This document shows, piece after piece, positions 52,499-61,756 of a stretch of 64,000 nucleotides of DNA; position 1 is the stretch's first letter, and the number at the start of each line of letters is the position of its first letter. Source of the stretch: Spectribacter acetivorans (lineage in GTDB: Bacteria; Pseudomonadota; Gammaproteobacteria; Nevskiales; Salinisphaeraceae). The stretch covers positions 368,205-432,204 of the forward strand of contig NZ_JAVRHY010000001.1 in the NCBI RefSeq assembly GCF_031846305.1. Direction: 5' to 3'. Position numbers and translations under genes: made by a program. The notes below the pieces were generated by a model, which saw only the letters and a list, made by a program, of their open reading frames with translations, was not told where the DNA came from and did no database searches.

Positions 52499-53653
52499 TC
52501 AGCGGGTACGCCCCAGGTCCAGCGAGGCGGCCAGTTCGGCCAGGCGTCCGGCATCCGGCTCGCCGGCCCGCTGTGCCACATGCCCGGCCACCTCGTCCCG
52601 CAGTCCTGCCGGCAGCCCGCTGAATACGGACACCGCATCGGGCAGCAGATCGGGCTCGGCCGCGGCATCTAGCCAGGCCCGCCAGACCTCGTCCGGCTGG
52701 GCCAGCGCGGCCTCCACCGCGGCGGTGCGGGCGTCGTCGGTCATCATCGCCAGCAGCGGTACCACCACCGGCCACAGGGCCTGCCGGTAGGCGGCCTCGA
52801 TCAGCGCGTTGAGCACCGCAGGGTCGGTCACCGAGGGCAGGTTCACCACCCGCTGGCGATTGGCCGCCTGCATGCTGCCGACCGCCACCAGCACCTCCGG
52901 CCACAGCGACTGTTCCTGGGCCACATGCACCAGTGAGTCCAGTACCGCCTCGTCCTCGTCAGCCACCAGATCGCCGAGCCGGCCCTTCTGCTCGTCGCCC
53001 ACCAGTTGCACCAGGGCCAGGGCTTCCGGCCAGAGGTCCTGTTCCGTGGCGGTGGCTATCACGCCGCGCAGGCGATCGTCGTCCAGATATTCCAGGATCC
53101 GGTCCAGCCGGCCGGCGTCCTCCACATAGAAGCCGATGTGCAGCAGGGCTTCATCGTCCAGCCGGTCGATCACCCGGAACAGGGCGGCCTCGGACACCGC
53201 CCCGACGAAGCGGCCCATGGTGATGAATTCGCGCTGGCCCACCAGGATGACCGCCACCTTCTCGATCATGTCGACCGGCATCGCGGCCAGCACCGGCTTC
53301 GCCCGTTCCGGCTCGATGTAGAGCGAGGTCTCGGCCAGGAAGTCGGTGGGCAGCTTGCGGGCGATGGCCACGGCCCGTTTCGGGGTCATCTCGCCGGTGA
53401 CCCGGCCGGCCAGGAATGCACCCAGCGCCATGTGGGCGATGCGCGCCGTGATTCCCGCGGGCAGCAGGCCGCTCAGGCTGGCCAGCAGCCGGAAGCTGCT
53501 GCTGTGGCGCTTGAACATGGCCTCGGCCACGCCCTCGCGCATCTGCCGCAGGTCGGCGGCCGGCTTGCCGGCGAGAAAATCCAGCGCCGCGGCATCGGTA
53601 TCGAGCAGCCGCGCCAGCTTCTGCAGTTCGGCGCGAACGGCCAGGCGCGGCAT
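52499..53653 (-). CDS. Alpha-solenoid repeat protein (copy 2)
   Basis: A 384-residue paralogue of the protein at 25459-26913. Helical repeats of about 44 residues are marked by EQDLWPEALALV, EQSLWPEVLVAV and RQALWPVVVPLL. Shared blocks include LPAGITARIAHMALGAFLAGR and RVVNLPSVTDPAVL. It lacks the last two or so repeats of copy 1. Its ATG overlaps the TGA of the small helical gene, and the pair follows a serine hydrolase and an acyl-CoA ligase in the same orientation. Confidence 0.75.
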   Translation of the reverse strand: MPRLAVRAELQKLARLLDTDAAALDFLAGKPAADLRQMREGVAEAMFKRHSSSFRLLASLSGLLPAGITARIAHMALGAFLAGRVTGEMTPKRAVAIARKLPTDFLAETSLYIEPERAKPVLAAMPVDMIEKVAVILVGQREFITMGRFVGAVSEAALFRVIDRLDDEALLHIGFYVEDAGRLDRILEYLDDDRLRGVIATATEQDLWPEALALVQLVGDEQKGRLGDLVADEDEAVLDSLVHVAQEQSLWPEVLVAVGSMQAANRQRVVNLPSVTDPAVLNALIEAAYRQALWPVVVPLLAMMTDDARTAAVEAALAQPDEVWRAWLDAAAEPDLLPDAVSVFSGLPAGLRDEVAGHVAQRAGEPDAGRLAELAASLDLGRTR

Positions 53654-53883
53654 CAGTCGTGGTCACCGAACAGCAGTTTCTTGACCGGCCCGCGGAAGGC
53701 CCGCGGCACCAGCCGCAGCGCGTCTTCGCCGGCCTCGTCGATGCGGGCTTCCTGCCGTGCCACCGCCTCGCCGATCAGCCCGGCGAGCTGCTCGCGGTCG
53801 CCCTCGTCCAGCCCGTCGAAGAAGCGCTGAACGTCCACATTCATCGGGATTTCGGCCCGCAGCTGGTCCAGCCTGTCGCCCAT
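53653..53883 (-). CDS. Small helical protein of the duplicated module (copy 2)
   Basis: A 76-residue helical protein (MGDRLDQLRAEIPMNVDVQR...) of the same size and position as the 73-residue protein before solenoid copy 1. Both have an acidic first half (FFDGLDEGDREQLAGLIGEA; FLEFVDDDTLTAISEAAGRE) and a hydrophobic/basic end (RAFRGPVKKLLF; LPGMLGGLARRVLT). It lies 7 bases after the serine hydrolase gene. The similarity is by eye and needs an alignment. Confidence 0.68.
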   Translation of the reverse strand: MGDRLDQLRAEIPMNVDVQRFFDGLDEGDREQLAGLIGEAVARQEARIDEAGEDALRLVPRAFRGPVKKLLFGDHD

Positions 53884-53890
53884 GGGATGA

Positions 53891-55048
53891 CTATCCGTTG
53901 TAGACGGCCTGTTCGAAGGCCTGGAACAGCGGCGCGGACTCCGGATCGAAGAACGGCAGGATCTGGGTGAAGTACACGCCGGTTACGCCCTTGTCGTGGT
54001 CGATCCAGTAGTAGCTGTTGGCCAGACCCGCCCAGGCGAGACTGCCCGCGGCACGCCCCTCGGGGGTTTCCTCGGTATTGATCAGGAAGCTCAGGCCCCA
54101 CTTCTTGGACATGCCGGGATACAGCTCGACATTGTTGGACAGGGTGGGGTCGATGCTCTCGATCGCCGGGACCTCGAGATCGCCGATATGGTTCTGGCGC
54201 ATCAGGTCCACCGTCTTGGCCTGCAGGATGCGCTTCCCGTCGAGTTCGCCGCCGTTGAGGATGGCGCGGGTGAAGCGCAGGTAATCGCCGGCAGTGCCGT
54301 AGAGGCCGTGGCCGGACATCTGCTGTTCCGGGTCCTGTTCCAGCACCAGCGGGTGCGGCGCGAGCTGGCCGTCCGGGGTGCGGGCGTGGATGGTGGCCAG
54401 CCGGGCACGGGCGTCGTCCGACATGGTGAAGGCGGTGTCGGTCATGCCCAGCGGCTGGAAGATGTGCTCGCGGAAGTAGTGGCCCAGCCGCTGGCCGGAC
54501 GCGGCTTCCACCAGCCGGCCGACCCAGTCGATACCGGTGCCGTATTCCCAGCGGGTGCCGGGGTCCGACATCAGCGGTACCTGCAGCGCCGCGCGCTGGC
54601 CGCTGAAGATGCCCGGGATGCCCTTCTGTTCCTGGTAACGGGCCAGGTCGGCATTCCAGATCTCGTAGCCGAAGCCGGAGGTGTGGGTCAGCAGGTTACG
54701 CAGCGTCACCGTGCTGCGCGGGCGGCGCAGCCGCGGCTGGTCGCCCTCGAAGCCGTCCAGCACCCGGATTTCGGCGAGTTCGGGCAGCAGTTCGCTGGCC
54801 GCGCCGTCCAGGGTGAGATCACCCTTTTCCACCAGCTGCATGGCCGCGGTGGCGCCCACCGCCTTGGTCATGGACGCGAGCAGGAAGACCGTGTCCTCGG
54901 TCATCGCGGTGCCGCCGCCGAGTTCCCGTTCGCCAAAGGCGCCGGTGTAGGTGACGCCGTCGGCATCGGCGGCCATCGCCACCACGCCCGGTACCTTGCC
55001 GGCCTCGGCAGCCCCGCCCAGCAGGGCGTCGAGTCTGTTCTTGTCCAT
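53891..55048 (-). CDS. Beta-lactamase-fold serine hydrolase
   Basis: A 385-residue class C beta-lactamase/esterase-type enzyme. SxxK is Ser59-M-T-Lys62 (LLASMTKAVGA); the Tyr motif lies in WEYGTGIDWVGRLVE; the third motif is near GSLAWAGLANSYYWID. No signal peptide is present, pointing to a cytoplasmic esterase. Middle gene of the operon acyl-CoA ligase - hydrolase - small helical - solenoid. It is a distant relative of the hydrolase next to fadE. Confidence 0.87.
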   Translation of the reverse strand: MDKNRLDALLGGAAEAGKVPGVVAMAADADGVTYTGAFGERELGGGTAMTEDTVFLLASMTKAVGATAAMQLVEKGDLTLDGAASELLPELAEIRVLDGFEGDQPRLRRPRSTVTLRNLLTHTSGFGYEIWNADLARYQEQKGIPGIFSGQRAALQVPLMSDPGTRWEYGTGIDWVGRLVEAASGQRLGHYFREHIFQPLGMTDTAFTMSDDARARLATIHARTPDGQLAPHPLVLEQDPEQQMSGHGLYGTAGDYLRFTRAILNGGELDGKRILQAKTVDLMRQNHIGDLEVPAIESIDPTLSNNVELYPGMSKKWGLSFLINTEETPEGRAAGSLAWAGLANSYYWIDHDKGVTGVYFTQILPFFDPESAPLFQAFEQAVYNG

Positions 55049-55105
55049 CGGGTTTCTCCTCCTCGCGTCTGGCTCTTGGTATGGCCTGTTATTGCGGCTT
55101 GATCG

Positions 55106-56677
55106 CTATTGCTGGTTGATGCCCGCCTGTCCCTTTCTGAGGACGAATTTCTGAATCTTGCCGGTGGCGGTCTTGGGCAGTTCGTCGACGAACGAGAACC
55201 ACTGCGGCGTCTTGAAGTGGGCGAGGTTGTCGCGCACGAACTGACGCAGCTCGTCCTCGGTGACCTCGGCGTCGGGCTGCCGGATGATGAAGGCGTGGGG
55301 GGACTCGCCCCATTTTTCGTGTGGCATGCCCACCACGGCGGCTTCCTGCACCGCCGGGTGACGCAGCAGCACGCCCTCGACCTCCACCGAGGAGATATTC
55401 TCGCCGCCGCTGATGATCACGTCCTTGATGCGGTCGCGGATTTCGACGTAACCGTCCGGGTGCACCACCGCGGCGTCGCCGGAATGGAAATAGCCGTTAC
55501 GGATGGCCTGTTCGGTGGCTTCGGGGTCGTTGTAGTAGCCCTTCATCACCACGTTGCCCCGCACCGTGATCTGGCCCAGGGTCTGGCCGTCCCAGGGGAC
55601 CTCATTGCCGTCGTCATCCACCACCCGCAGATCGCCGGAGGTCATCAGTTCCACCCCCTGGCGGGCCTTGAGCGTGGCGCGATCGGCGGCGGACAGGTCG
55701 TCATGTTCCGGGCGCGGCTCGCAGATGGTGATGAACGGGGCGGTTTCGGTCAGGCCGTAGACCTGGGTCAGTTCCCAGCCCAGTTCGTTTTCCACCCGCT
55801 CGATGGTGGCGGCGGCCGGCGGGGCGCCGGCGGTGAACAGCCGGATGCCCTTCGGGGCGTTGTCGCGCAACTCCTTCGGCGCGTTGGCGATGCCGATCAG
55901 TACCGTGGGGGCGGCGCAGAACATGCTGATGCGCTCGGCGGCCATCAAATGGAAGATTTCCGGCGGCGCCACCTGGCGCAGGCACACGTGCGCGGCGCCA
56001 CAGGCGGTGATCAGCCATACGAAGGTCCAGCCGTTGGCGTGGAACATCGGCAGCGTCCACAGATACCGGTCGCGGGTGCCGAGGTTGTGATGGGCCAGCG
56101 TGCCCACGGCGTTCACCCAGGCGTTGCGGTGGGTGATCATCACCCCCTTGGGCCGGGAGGTGGTGCCGCTGGTGTAGTTGATGGTGATCAGATCGTTCTC
56201 GTCGATCTCCGGCGCGTCGAAATCCGGGGAGGCGTCGGCGATCAGCGCCTCGTACTGTTGCCAGCCCTCGGCCTCGCCTTCCAGCGCGATGAAGTGCCTG
56301 ACGCCGGGAATCTGGTCGCGGATGCCGTCGACCATGTCGATGTAGTCGGGATGCACGCACACCACGGTCGCACCGCTGTGGTCGATGATGTACGCGAACT
56401 CGGCGGCCGACAGGCGGTAGTTGATCGGCACCAGCACGGCGCCGATCTGGGGCACGGCGTAGTAGCCCTCGAGGTGGGCGTGGGTGTTGGGGGCGATATA
56501 GGCCACCCGGTCGCCGAAGGCCACGCCCAGCGACTGGAACATGGTCGAGGCGCGGTCACAGCGGTCGAGGAACTCGCGGTAGGTGAAACGCCGGTCGCCG
56601 TCCACCACCGCCTCGCGGTCGCCATACAGCCGGCGCGCGCGGCGCGCGAAGTCCAGCGGGGTCAAAGGGGTCTGCAT
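55106..56677 (-). CDS. Acyl-CoA synthetase (AMP-forming ligase)
   Basis: A 523-residue adenylate-forming ligase activating a carboxylic acid to its CoA thioester. Motifs: TSGTTSRPKGVMITH (169-183), YGLTETAPFITICEPR, FHSGDAAVVHPDGYVEIRDR and the C-terminal Lys motif LPKTATGKIQKFVLR. It resembles medium-chain and methylthiopropionate-type ligases (FadD/DmdB-like), but the acid is not predictable. First gene of the minus-strand operon; the next gene starts 57 bases downstream. Confidence 0.9.
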   Translation of the reverse strand: MQTPLTPLDFARRARRLYGDREAVVDGDRRFTYREFLDRCDRASTMFQSLGVAFGDRVAYIAPNTHAHLEGYYAVPQIGAVLVPINYRLSAAEFAYIIDHSGATVVCVHPDYIDMVDGIRDQIPGVRHFIALEGEAEGWQQYEALIADASPDFDAPEIDENDLITINYTSGTTSRPKGVMITHRNAWVNAVGTLAHHNLGTRDRYLWTLPMFHANGWTFVWLITACGAAHVCLRQVAPPEIFHLMAAERISMFCAAPTVLIGIANAPKELRDNAPKGIRLFTAGAPPAAATIERVENELGWELTQVYGLTETAPFITICEPRPEHDDLSAADRATLKARQGVELMTSGDLRVVDDDGNEVPWDGQTLGQITVRGNVVMKGYYNDPEATEQAIRNGYFHSGDAAVVHPDGYVEIRDRIKDVIISGGENISSVEVEGVLLRHPAVQEAAVVGMPHEKWGESPHAFIIRQPDAEVTEDELRQFVRDNLAHFKTPQWFSFVDELPKTATGKIQKFVLRKGQAGINQQ

Positions 56678-56814
56678 CGACGTGTCTCCTCCTGGTGTCG
56701 CAAATCCGTCCCGGCCTTATTTACTGGTTGGCCGGGTACGCGTCACCCCTGCTGCACTATACAACCTCCGTCCCGGGCCGGGGCTACCCGGCCGGGGCGG
56801 GGGCGAATTGCGTG

Positions 56815-57255
56815 TCAGCCGGCGGCCGTCTGGTTCGGCACCCGGTCCAGCGCGCGGCCGATCAGGGTCCGGAGCACGCCGGCAATCAGCTTGCCGGAAC
56901 CGGGGATGCGGCCCTCGAACTCGATGGTGTAGTGCAGCGCGGTGCCGCCGCTCTTGGTGGGGCGGAACTCGATGCGGCCGAGGTGGTTCTTGATCGGGCC
57001 CCCGCGGCTGACGGTGTACTCGATCAGTTCCAGCGGCTCGGCGGTCAGCACCGTCTCCTCGAACGCGAACGGGCCGCCCGCGATGCGGCGTACCGAGCCC
57101 ACGCCGTTGGGGTCGGTGCCGGCCGGGGCATCCTTGATGCGCTTGATCGGGGCGCCCAGCAGCTTGCCGAAGCGGTGGTGATCGGCGAACAGCGGGAAGA
57201 CCTGATCCGGCGGCTGGGAGTATTGTTTCTTGAACACAACGCGTTGACGCGGCAT
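56815..57255 (-). CDS. SRPBCC (START-like) family protein
   Basis: A 146-residue single-domain helix-grip protein: YSQPPDQVFPLFADHHRFGKLLG at the N-terminus, strands around GVGSVRRIAGGPFAFEETVL and LIEYTVSRGGPIKNHLGRIEF, and the long C-terminal helix LIAGVLRTLIGRALDRV. Members bind or process hydrophobic ligands (polyketide cyclase, START). I chose MPRQRVV as start; the frame extends 18 codons further. It lies upstream of the acyl-CoA ligase in the same direction and divergent from the HSL esterase. Confidence 0.82.
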   Translation of the reverse strand: MPRQRVVFKKQYSQPPDQVFPLFADHHRFGKLLGAPIKRIKDAPAGTDPNGVGSVRRIAGGPFAFEETVLTAEPLELIEYTVSRGGPIKNHLGRIEFRPTKSGGTALHYTIEFEGRIPGSGKLIAGVLRTLIGRALDRVPNQTAAG

Positions 57256-57461
57256 GGCGATTCTCGTTTGTCGTGGTTGTACCGGTATTGTGCCGAAAGC
57301 CGTGGCCACCTGCCCGGACGGGTGGGGTTTTGCCGGCAGCCAGCCGCCACGCTAGGCAGCGGCGCTGGCGGCCGTGGGTAAACGGTGTCAGCCTGCAATT
57401 CCAAATAAACGCAATGCCGCCCGATCGGCGTTGCGGCATCAACCGAGGAGGAGACCACGCG

Positions 57462-58394
57462 ATGCTCGACAAACAGCTCGAAGCCGTGATGCAGATGGCC
57501 GCCGATCAGGGCGCCCCCGATTTTTCCGATCTGGAACCCCCCGAGTGCCGGGCCTTTTTCCGGGACTTCGTTACCAGCGTCGACCTGCCGCAGGGCGACG
57601 TGGACGTGGACAACCGCACCATCCCCGGCCCGGGCGGTGATCTGGCCATCCGCATCTACAAGCCGAAGGGCAGCGGGCCGCATCCGATCCTGATGTATTT
57701 CCACGGCGGTGGCTGGGTGATCGGCGACCTGGATGCCTACAACGGCGTGGCCAGCAATCTGGCGGAGAAGGCCGGCTGCGTGACCATTGCGGTGGACTAC
57801 CGGCTGGCGCCGGAGCACCCGTATCCGGCGGCGGTGGAGGACTGCTACGCCGCGCTGGAATGGGCTGCCGCCAATGCCGGCGAGATCGGCGCCGACGCCG
57901 GCCGCATCGCGGTGTCCGGCGACAGCGCGGGCGGCAACCTGGCTACGGTCTGCGCCATGATGGCGCGGGACAACAACGGGCCCAAGGTCAGCTATCAGGC
58001 GCTGGTGTACCCGGTTACCCAGACCAAGACCGGCGGCTTCCCCTCCTACGACAAGTACGGCGAGGGCCACCTGCTGACCAATCGCGCCATGGACTATTTC
58101 CGCAAGCACTACTTGGACGGCGCCAGCGAGCCGGTGGATTTCCGCGCCGACCCGCTCAACCACGGCAAACTGGCGGATCTGCCGCCGGCGCTGGTGCTGG
58201 TGGCCGGTTTCGACCCGCTGCACGACGAAGGTATCGCCTACGCCGAGAAGATGAATGAGGCGGGCGTGCACGTGGTGCTGGCCGACTACCCGGCCGTGGC
58301 CCACGGCTTCTTCATGATGGGCGGTGCGCTGGAGGCCTCGCGCCAGGCGGTGGACCAGGCGGCCGGCGCCATTCGCCGGGCGCTCGCGGCCTAG
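57462..58394 (+). CDS. HSL-family esterase/lipase
   Basis: A 310-residue alpha/beta hydrolase of the hormone-sensitive-lipase (family IV) group: oxyanion motif HGGGW (from His81), nucleophile Ser155 in GDSAGGN, Asp in VAGFDPLHDEG and His in VAHGFFMM. It acts on short/medium-chain esters in the cytosol. GAGGAGGAG lies upstream of the ATG. The N-terminal cap (QMAADQGAPDFSDLEPPECR) is typical. Confidence 0.92.
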   Translation: MLDKQLEAVMQMAADQGAPDFSDLEPPECRAFFRDFVTSVDLPQGDVDVDNRTIPGPGGDLAIRIYKPKGSGPHPILMYFHGGGWVIGDLDAYNGVASNLAEKAGCVTIAVDYRLAPEHPYPAAVEDCYAALEWAAANAGEIGADAGRIAVSGDSAGGNLATVCAMMARDNNGPKVSYQALVYPVTQTKTGGFPSYDKYGEGHLLTNRAMDYFRKHYLDGASEPVDFRADPLNHGKLADLPPALVLVAGFDPLHDEGIAYAEKMNEAGVHVVLADYPAVAHGFFMMGGALEASRQAVDQAAGAIRRALAA

Positions 58395-58411
58395 CACCCG
58401 GCAAGCGACTC

Positions 58412-58447
58412 GCGCCGCCGGCGTCTACGGGCGTCGGCGGCGCTTTC
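58412..58447 (+). terminator. Probable intrinsic terminator after the esterase
   Basis: A stem GCGCCGCCG (58412-58420) / CGGCGGCGC (58435-58443) encloses a partly pairable loop and is followed by TTTCC and TCTT. It lies 17 bases after the esterase stop and before the next start at 58479. Confidence 0.5.
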
Positions 58448-58478
58448 CGTCTTGCTCAATGAAAGGAGCCTCGCGCCG

Positions 58479-59765
58479 ATGACCCGCATTACCGATCCGA
58501 TCACGCTGCCCTGCGGGGTCGAGTTGCCCAACCGCCTGGCCAAGGCCGCGATGACCGAGGGCCTGGCCGATCCGCGCAACCGCGCCACCGAGCGGCACAT
58601 CAATCTTTACAACTACTGGGCGGCCAGCCATGTCGGCATGGCCCTGTCCGGCAACATCCATGTCGACCGGCGCTATCTCGAACGCGCCGGCAACGTGGCG
58701 GTTGACGGCAACGGCGGCCTGGACGAACTCAAGGCCATGGCCGCCGCCGGCAGCCAGAACGGCACGCATTTCTGGGCCCAGATCAGCCACGCCGGGCGCC
58801 AGTCACCGGCGCCCATCTGCGCCGAGCCGCTGGCGCCGTCGGCCAGTGCCGTGCACATGCCGGGGGCGGAGTTCAATACGCCGCGGGCGGCCACCGAGGA
58901 CGATATCGCCGACGTGATCGAACGTTTCGTCCATGCGGCCGAAACCGCCAGAGCCTGCGGATTCGGCGGCATTCAGGTGCATGCGGCGCACGGCTATCTG
59001 CTCAGCGAGTTCCTGTCGCCGCTGACCAACCAGCGCAACGACCGCTGGGGCGGCTCGCTGGAAAACCGAGCCCGCCTGCTGACCGAGATCATCACCCGGG
59101 TACGCAAGGCGGTGGGGCCGGCCTACCCCATTGCGGTCAAGCTCAACTCCGCCGATTTCCAGAAGGGCGGCTTCAGCCCCGAGGATTCGCGCGAGGTGCT
59201 GCGCATGCTCGACGATCTGGGCGTGGATCTGGTGGAACTGTCCGGCGGCAACTACGAGGATCCGGTGCTGCTGTTCGGCGACAAGGACGCCAACGGCCGG
59301 CCGGTGCGCGAAAGCACGCGCCAGCGGGAAGCCTATTTTCTCGATTTTGCCCGCGATGCCCGCGAGGTCTGGCAGCGGCCCCTGATGGTCACCGGTGGTT
59401 TCCGCACCGCGCAGGCCATGAATGCGGCGCTGGCCGCCGGGGAACTGGATCTGATCGGCATCGGCCGGCCGCTGGTGGGCGACCCGTCCTGCACCGCGCG
59501 CCTGCTCGACGGCAGTGCGGATTCGCTGCCCCGCTTCGAGGACCAGCTACAGCCGGTCGGCCCGGAGCAACTGCCGGACCTGGACGAGGCCACGCGGCTC
59601 ACGGCCAACACCTTCGGGCATCTCGGCTGGTTCTACATGAACCTCTTCCGCATCGGCGACGGCGAAGCGCCGGCCACCGATGCCACCATGCTGGATTCGA
59701 TTCAGAAGTTTCCGCCGATGGAGCAGGCGGTGGTCGAGCGCTGGGACTCGCCGTGGTCCGCCTGA
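58479..59765 (+). CDS. Old-yellow-enzyme family NADH:flavin oxidoreductase
   Basis: A 428-residue FMN-binding TIM-barrel enzyme, a likely ene-reductase. Features: PNRLAKAAMTEGLAD, AQISHAGRQSP, the active-site HAAHGYLLSEFLSPLTNQRNDRWGGSLENR, and phosphate-binding MVTGGFRT and IGIGRPLVGDP. It lacks the C-terminal FeS/FAD domains of 2,4-dienoyl-CoA reductase (FadH). The substrate may be an unsaturated acyl or cyclic enone; GAAAGGAG lies about 13 bases before the ATG. Confidence 0.9.
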   Translation: MTRITDPITLPCGVELPNRLAKAAMTEGLADPRNRATERHINLYNYWAASHVGMALSGNIHVDRRYLERAGNVAVDGNGGLDELKAMAAAGSQNGTHFWAQISHAGRQSPAPICAEPLAPSASAVHMPGAEFNTPRAATEDDIADVIERFVHAAETARACGFGGIQVHAAHGYLLSEFLSPLTNQRNDRWGGSLENRARLLTEIITRVRKAVGPAYPIAVKLNSADFQKGGFSPEDSREVLRMLDDLGVDLVELSGGNYEDPVLLFGDKDANGRPVRESTRQREAYFLDFARDAREVWQRPLMVTGGFRTAQAMNAALAAGELDLIGIGRPLVGDPSCTARLLDGSADSLPRFEDQLQPVGPEQLPDLDEATRLTANTFGHLGWFYMNLFRIGDGEAPATDATMLDSIQKFPPMEQAVVERWDSPWSA

Positions 59766-59883
59766 CGTCGGACCGTTCCAGGGTGGCCGGGCAGGCGTTG
59801 CGCCCCGTACCCGGCCGGGTATGATGAACATGCCGCGGCACCGCGTCGCGGCAACAACCAACAAGTAAGAAGAGGGGGAGACG

Positions 59884-60285
59884 ATGACAGCATTTACCGC
59901 GGTACTTCTGTACCTGATCTGGATGGTGGCGTTGACGCTGGTCTACGCCGGCTACCGCATTCCGCTGGTGCTCACCGGCCAGAAGAGCGCCGATCACTGG
60001 GGCCGGGGCCGGCCGTCGGATGATCCGGCGATTCTGCAGCGGGCCAAGGATGCGCATCTCAACTGCGTGGAGAACTTCGCCCTGTTTGCGGGCGTGGTGC
60101 TGGTGGCCTCGGCCATGGGCGAGATGGCACTGGCCAATGCCCTGGGGGCGTATGTGCTCTATGCCCGCATCGGGCAGAGCGTGGCGCATCTGATCGGCAC
60201 CTCGTTCCTGCTGGTGCTGATCCGGGCCACGTTCTTCATCATCCAGCTGCTGCTGATTCTCTACATGGCGATCGATCTGCTCTAA
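59884..60285 (+). CDS. MAPEG-family membrane protein
   Basis: A 133-residue four-helix membrane protein of the MAPEG superfamily (eicosanoid and glutathione metabolism relatives): helix 1 FTAVLLYLIWMVALTLVYAG, the signature RAKDAHLNCVENFALFAGVVLV, and C-terminal helices. Bacterial members often have glutathione transferase/peroxidase activity, but many are uncharacterised. AGAGGGGGAG precedes the ATG. Confidence 0.87.
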   Translation: MTAFTAVLLYLIWMVALTLVYAGYRIPLVLTGQKSADHWGRGRPSDDPAILQRAKDAHLNCVENFALFAGVVLVASAMGEMALANALGAYVLYARIGQSVAHLIGTSFLLVLIRATFFIIQLLLILYMAIDLL

Positions 60286-60307
60286 CCGGGCCGGTCGATT
60301 GGGATCG

Positions 60308-60331
60308 GGGCGGCCCTTGATACGGCCGCCC
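60308..60331. terminator. Bidirectional hairpin between convergent genes
   Basis: GGGCGGCC (60308-60315) pairs perfectly with GGCCGCCC (60324-60331) across an 8-base loop, between the stops of the convergent MAPEG and DjlA-like genes. No clear T-run on either side. Confidence 0.5.
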
Positions 60332-60335
60332 TGAT

Positions 60336-61094
60336 TCAGGCCCGCGCTTCGCTGATGCGCTCGTAGGCGTTGGTGATCTCGCGGGTCTTCTGTTCCGCCA
60401 TCTCCCGCATGCTTTCGGGCAGCCCCTTGGCCGCCAGCTTGTCCGGGTGGTTCTGGCTCATCAGCCGGCGATAGGCCTTCTTGACCTCGGCATCGCTGGC
60501 GTCCGGATCGACGCCGAGTACCTCGTAGGCCTGTTCCAGCGACGCCTGGCTGGGGACGCCGCCGCTGCCGGCGCCGCCGAGCATCGCCTCCAGCCGCGCC
60601 AGTTCGGCTTCCGACAGCCCCAGCCCGCGGGCCACCCGCCGCAGCATCTCCTGCTCGGCCGGATCGATGTGGCCGTCCGCCGCGATCGCCGACAACTGCA
60701 CCTGCAGGAACATCTGCAGCAGCGGCCGCTGGCCGCGGGCCTCTGTCGCGAAGGCCGCGACCTCGGCGTCCAGATCGAATTCGGGCGTCTTGCCGCGGTT
60801 GAATGCCGCCTTGGCGGCCTCGCGATCGGCGCCGGACAGGCGCAGCTTATCGAACATGGTCTCCGCCATGTCGATCTCGTCGCTGGTGACCTGGCCGTCG
60901 GCCTTGCACATTGCCCCCATCACCGCGAATGTCGCTTCCAGGAACCGGGTGCGCACGCGGCCGATCTGGCCGCTGGCCAGCGTCAGCTTGACGGCTCGGC
61001 CGCCCCAGACGCCGAGGATGGCGCCGATGATCAGGCCGGGGAATCCGGCGATCATCCACCCGAAGGTGGCGCCGAGCAGGGTAATGGTGACCAT
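60336..61094 (-). CDS. djlA: DjlA-like co-chaperone (TerB plus J-domain)
   Basis: A 252-residue inner-membrane co-chaperone: N-terminal Gly-rich membrane segment (TLLGATFGWMIAGFPGLIIG), central TerB/DjlA domain (AVMGAMCKADGQVTSDEIDM; SAIAADGHIDPAEQEMLRRV) and a C-terminal J-domain with the HPD motif in SQNHPDKLAAKG. It stimulates DnaK ATPase and is linked to envelope stress in other gammaproteobacteria. Domain order and length match DjlA. Confidence 0.9.
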   Translation of the reverse strand: MVTITLLGATFGWMIAGFPGLIIGAILGVWGGRAVKLTLASGQIGRVRTRFLEATFAVMGAMCKADGQVTSDEIDMAETMFDKLRLSGADREAAKAAFNRGKTPEFDLDAEVAAFATEARGQRPLLQMFLQVQLSAIAADGHIDPAEQEMLRRVARGLGLSEAELARLEAMLGGAGSGGVPSQASLEQAYEVLGVDPDASDAEVKKAYRRLMSQNHPDKLAAKGLPESMREMAEQKTREITNAYERISEARA

Positions 61095-61183
61095 GATGTA
61101 GAGTTATGGGCTGAGTGGGTGTGTGGCAATGCAACCGTACGGTGGTTCACGCCGTATTCCCGCTGCCATCAAGAGGAAATCGC

Positions 61184-61747
61184 ATGCGTCAGAACGTGTT
61201 CGCCGTTGTTACCGCGGGCATTGTAGCCTTGTTGTCCGCCTGCAGCGTGATGCCGCCCGATACCTTCCCCCGTGAAGGGTCGGTGGATATCGAGCGCTAC
61301 ATGGGTGCCTGGTATGTCATCGCCCACATTCCGCCGGATCGCACCCGCAACTCCTACAACAGCATCGAACGCTACACCCTGACCGACGACGGGCGGGTGG
61401 CAACCCGCTTCACCTATCGCGAGGGCGGCTTCGATGGCGAGCTGGTCACCATGGAACCAACCGGCCATCCGCTGGCCGAAACCAATAACGCGGTGTGGGG
61501 CATGGAATTCTTCTGGCCCCTGCAGATGGAGTACACCATCAGCTATGTGGATCCGGACTACGAGACCACCATCGTCGCCCGCTCGGAGCGGGACTGGGTC
61601 TGGATCATGGCGCGCACGCCGGAGGTTGCCGGGCCGGTCTACGACGACCTTGTCCAGCGGGTGGCCGCCCTCGGTTACGACCCCGAGGCCCTGCGTCGGG
61701 TGCCGCAGCAGCCGCTGGCGCAGCGCGACGACCTTCAAGCCGAATAA
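61184..61747 (+). CDS. blc: Outer-membrane lipoprotein, lipocalin (Blc-like)
   Basis: A 187-residue lipoprotein: signal peptide with lipobox LLSAC (Cys20), then the lipocalin signature YMGAWYVIAHIPP and strand motifs RYTLTDDGRVATRFTYREGG and YVDPDYETTIVARSERDWVWIM. Bacterial lipocalins bind fatty acids or lysophospholipids and respond to membrane stress. CAAGAGGAAA precedes the ATG. It fits the lipid-oriented content of the window. Confidence 0.9.
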   Translation: MRQNVFAVVTAGIVALLSACSVMPPDTFPREGSVDIERYMGAWYVIAHIPPDRTRNSYNSIERYTLTDDGRVATRFTYREGGFDGELVTMEPTGHPLAETNNAVWGMEFFWPLQMEYTISYVDPDYETTIVARSERDWVWIMARTPEVAGPVYDDLVQRVAALGYDPEALRRVPQQPLAQRDDLQAE

Positions 61748-61756
61748 CCGCCCTTC

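Noticed and set aside
50884..52623. 579-codon plus-strand open frame
   Set aside because: Opposite to a membrane protein and the CmcJ/NvfI-like gene, both with better coding features; the translation lacks motifs.
56777..56792. GC hairpin after the SRPBCC gene as a terminator
   Set aside because: Stem of only 6 bp without a T-run; such stems are expected by chance at this GC content.
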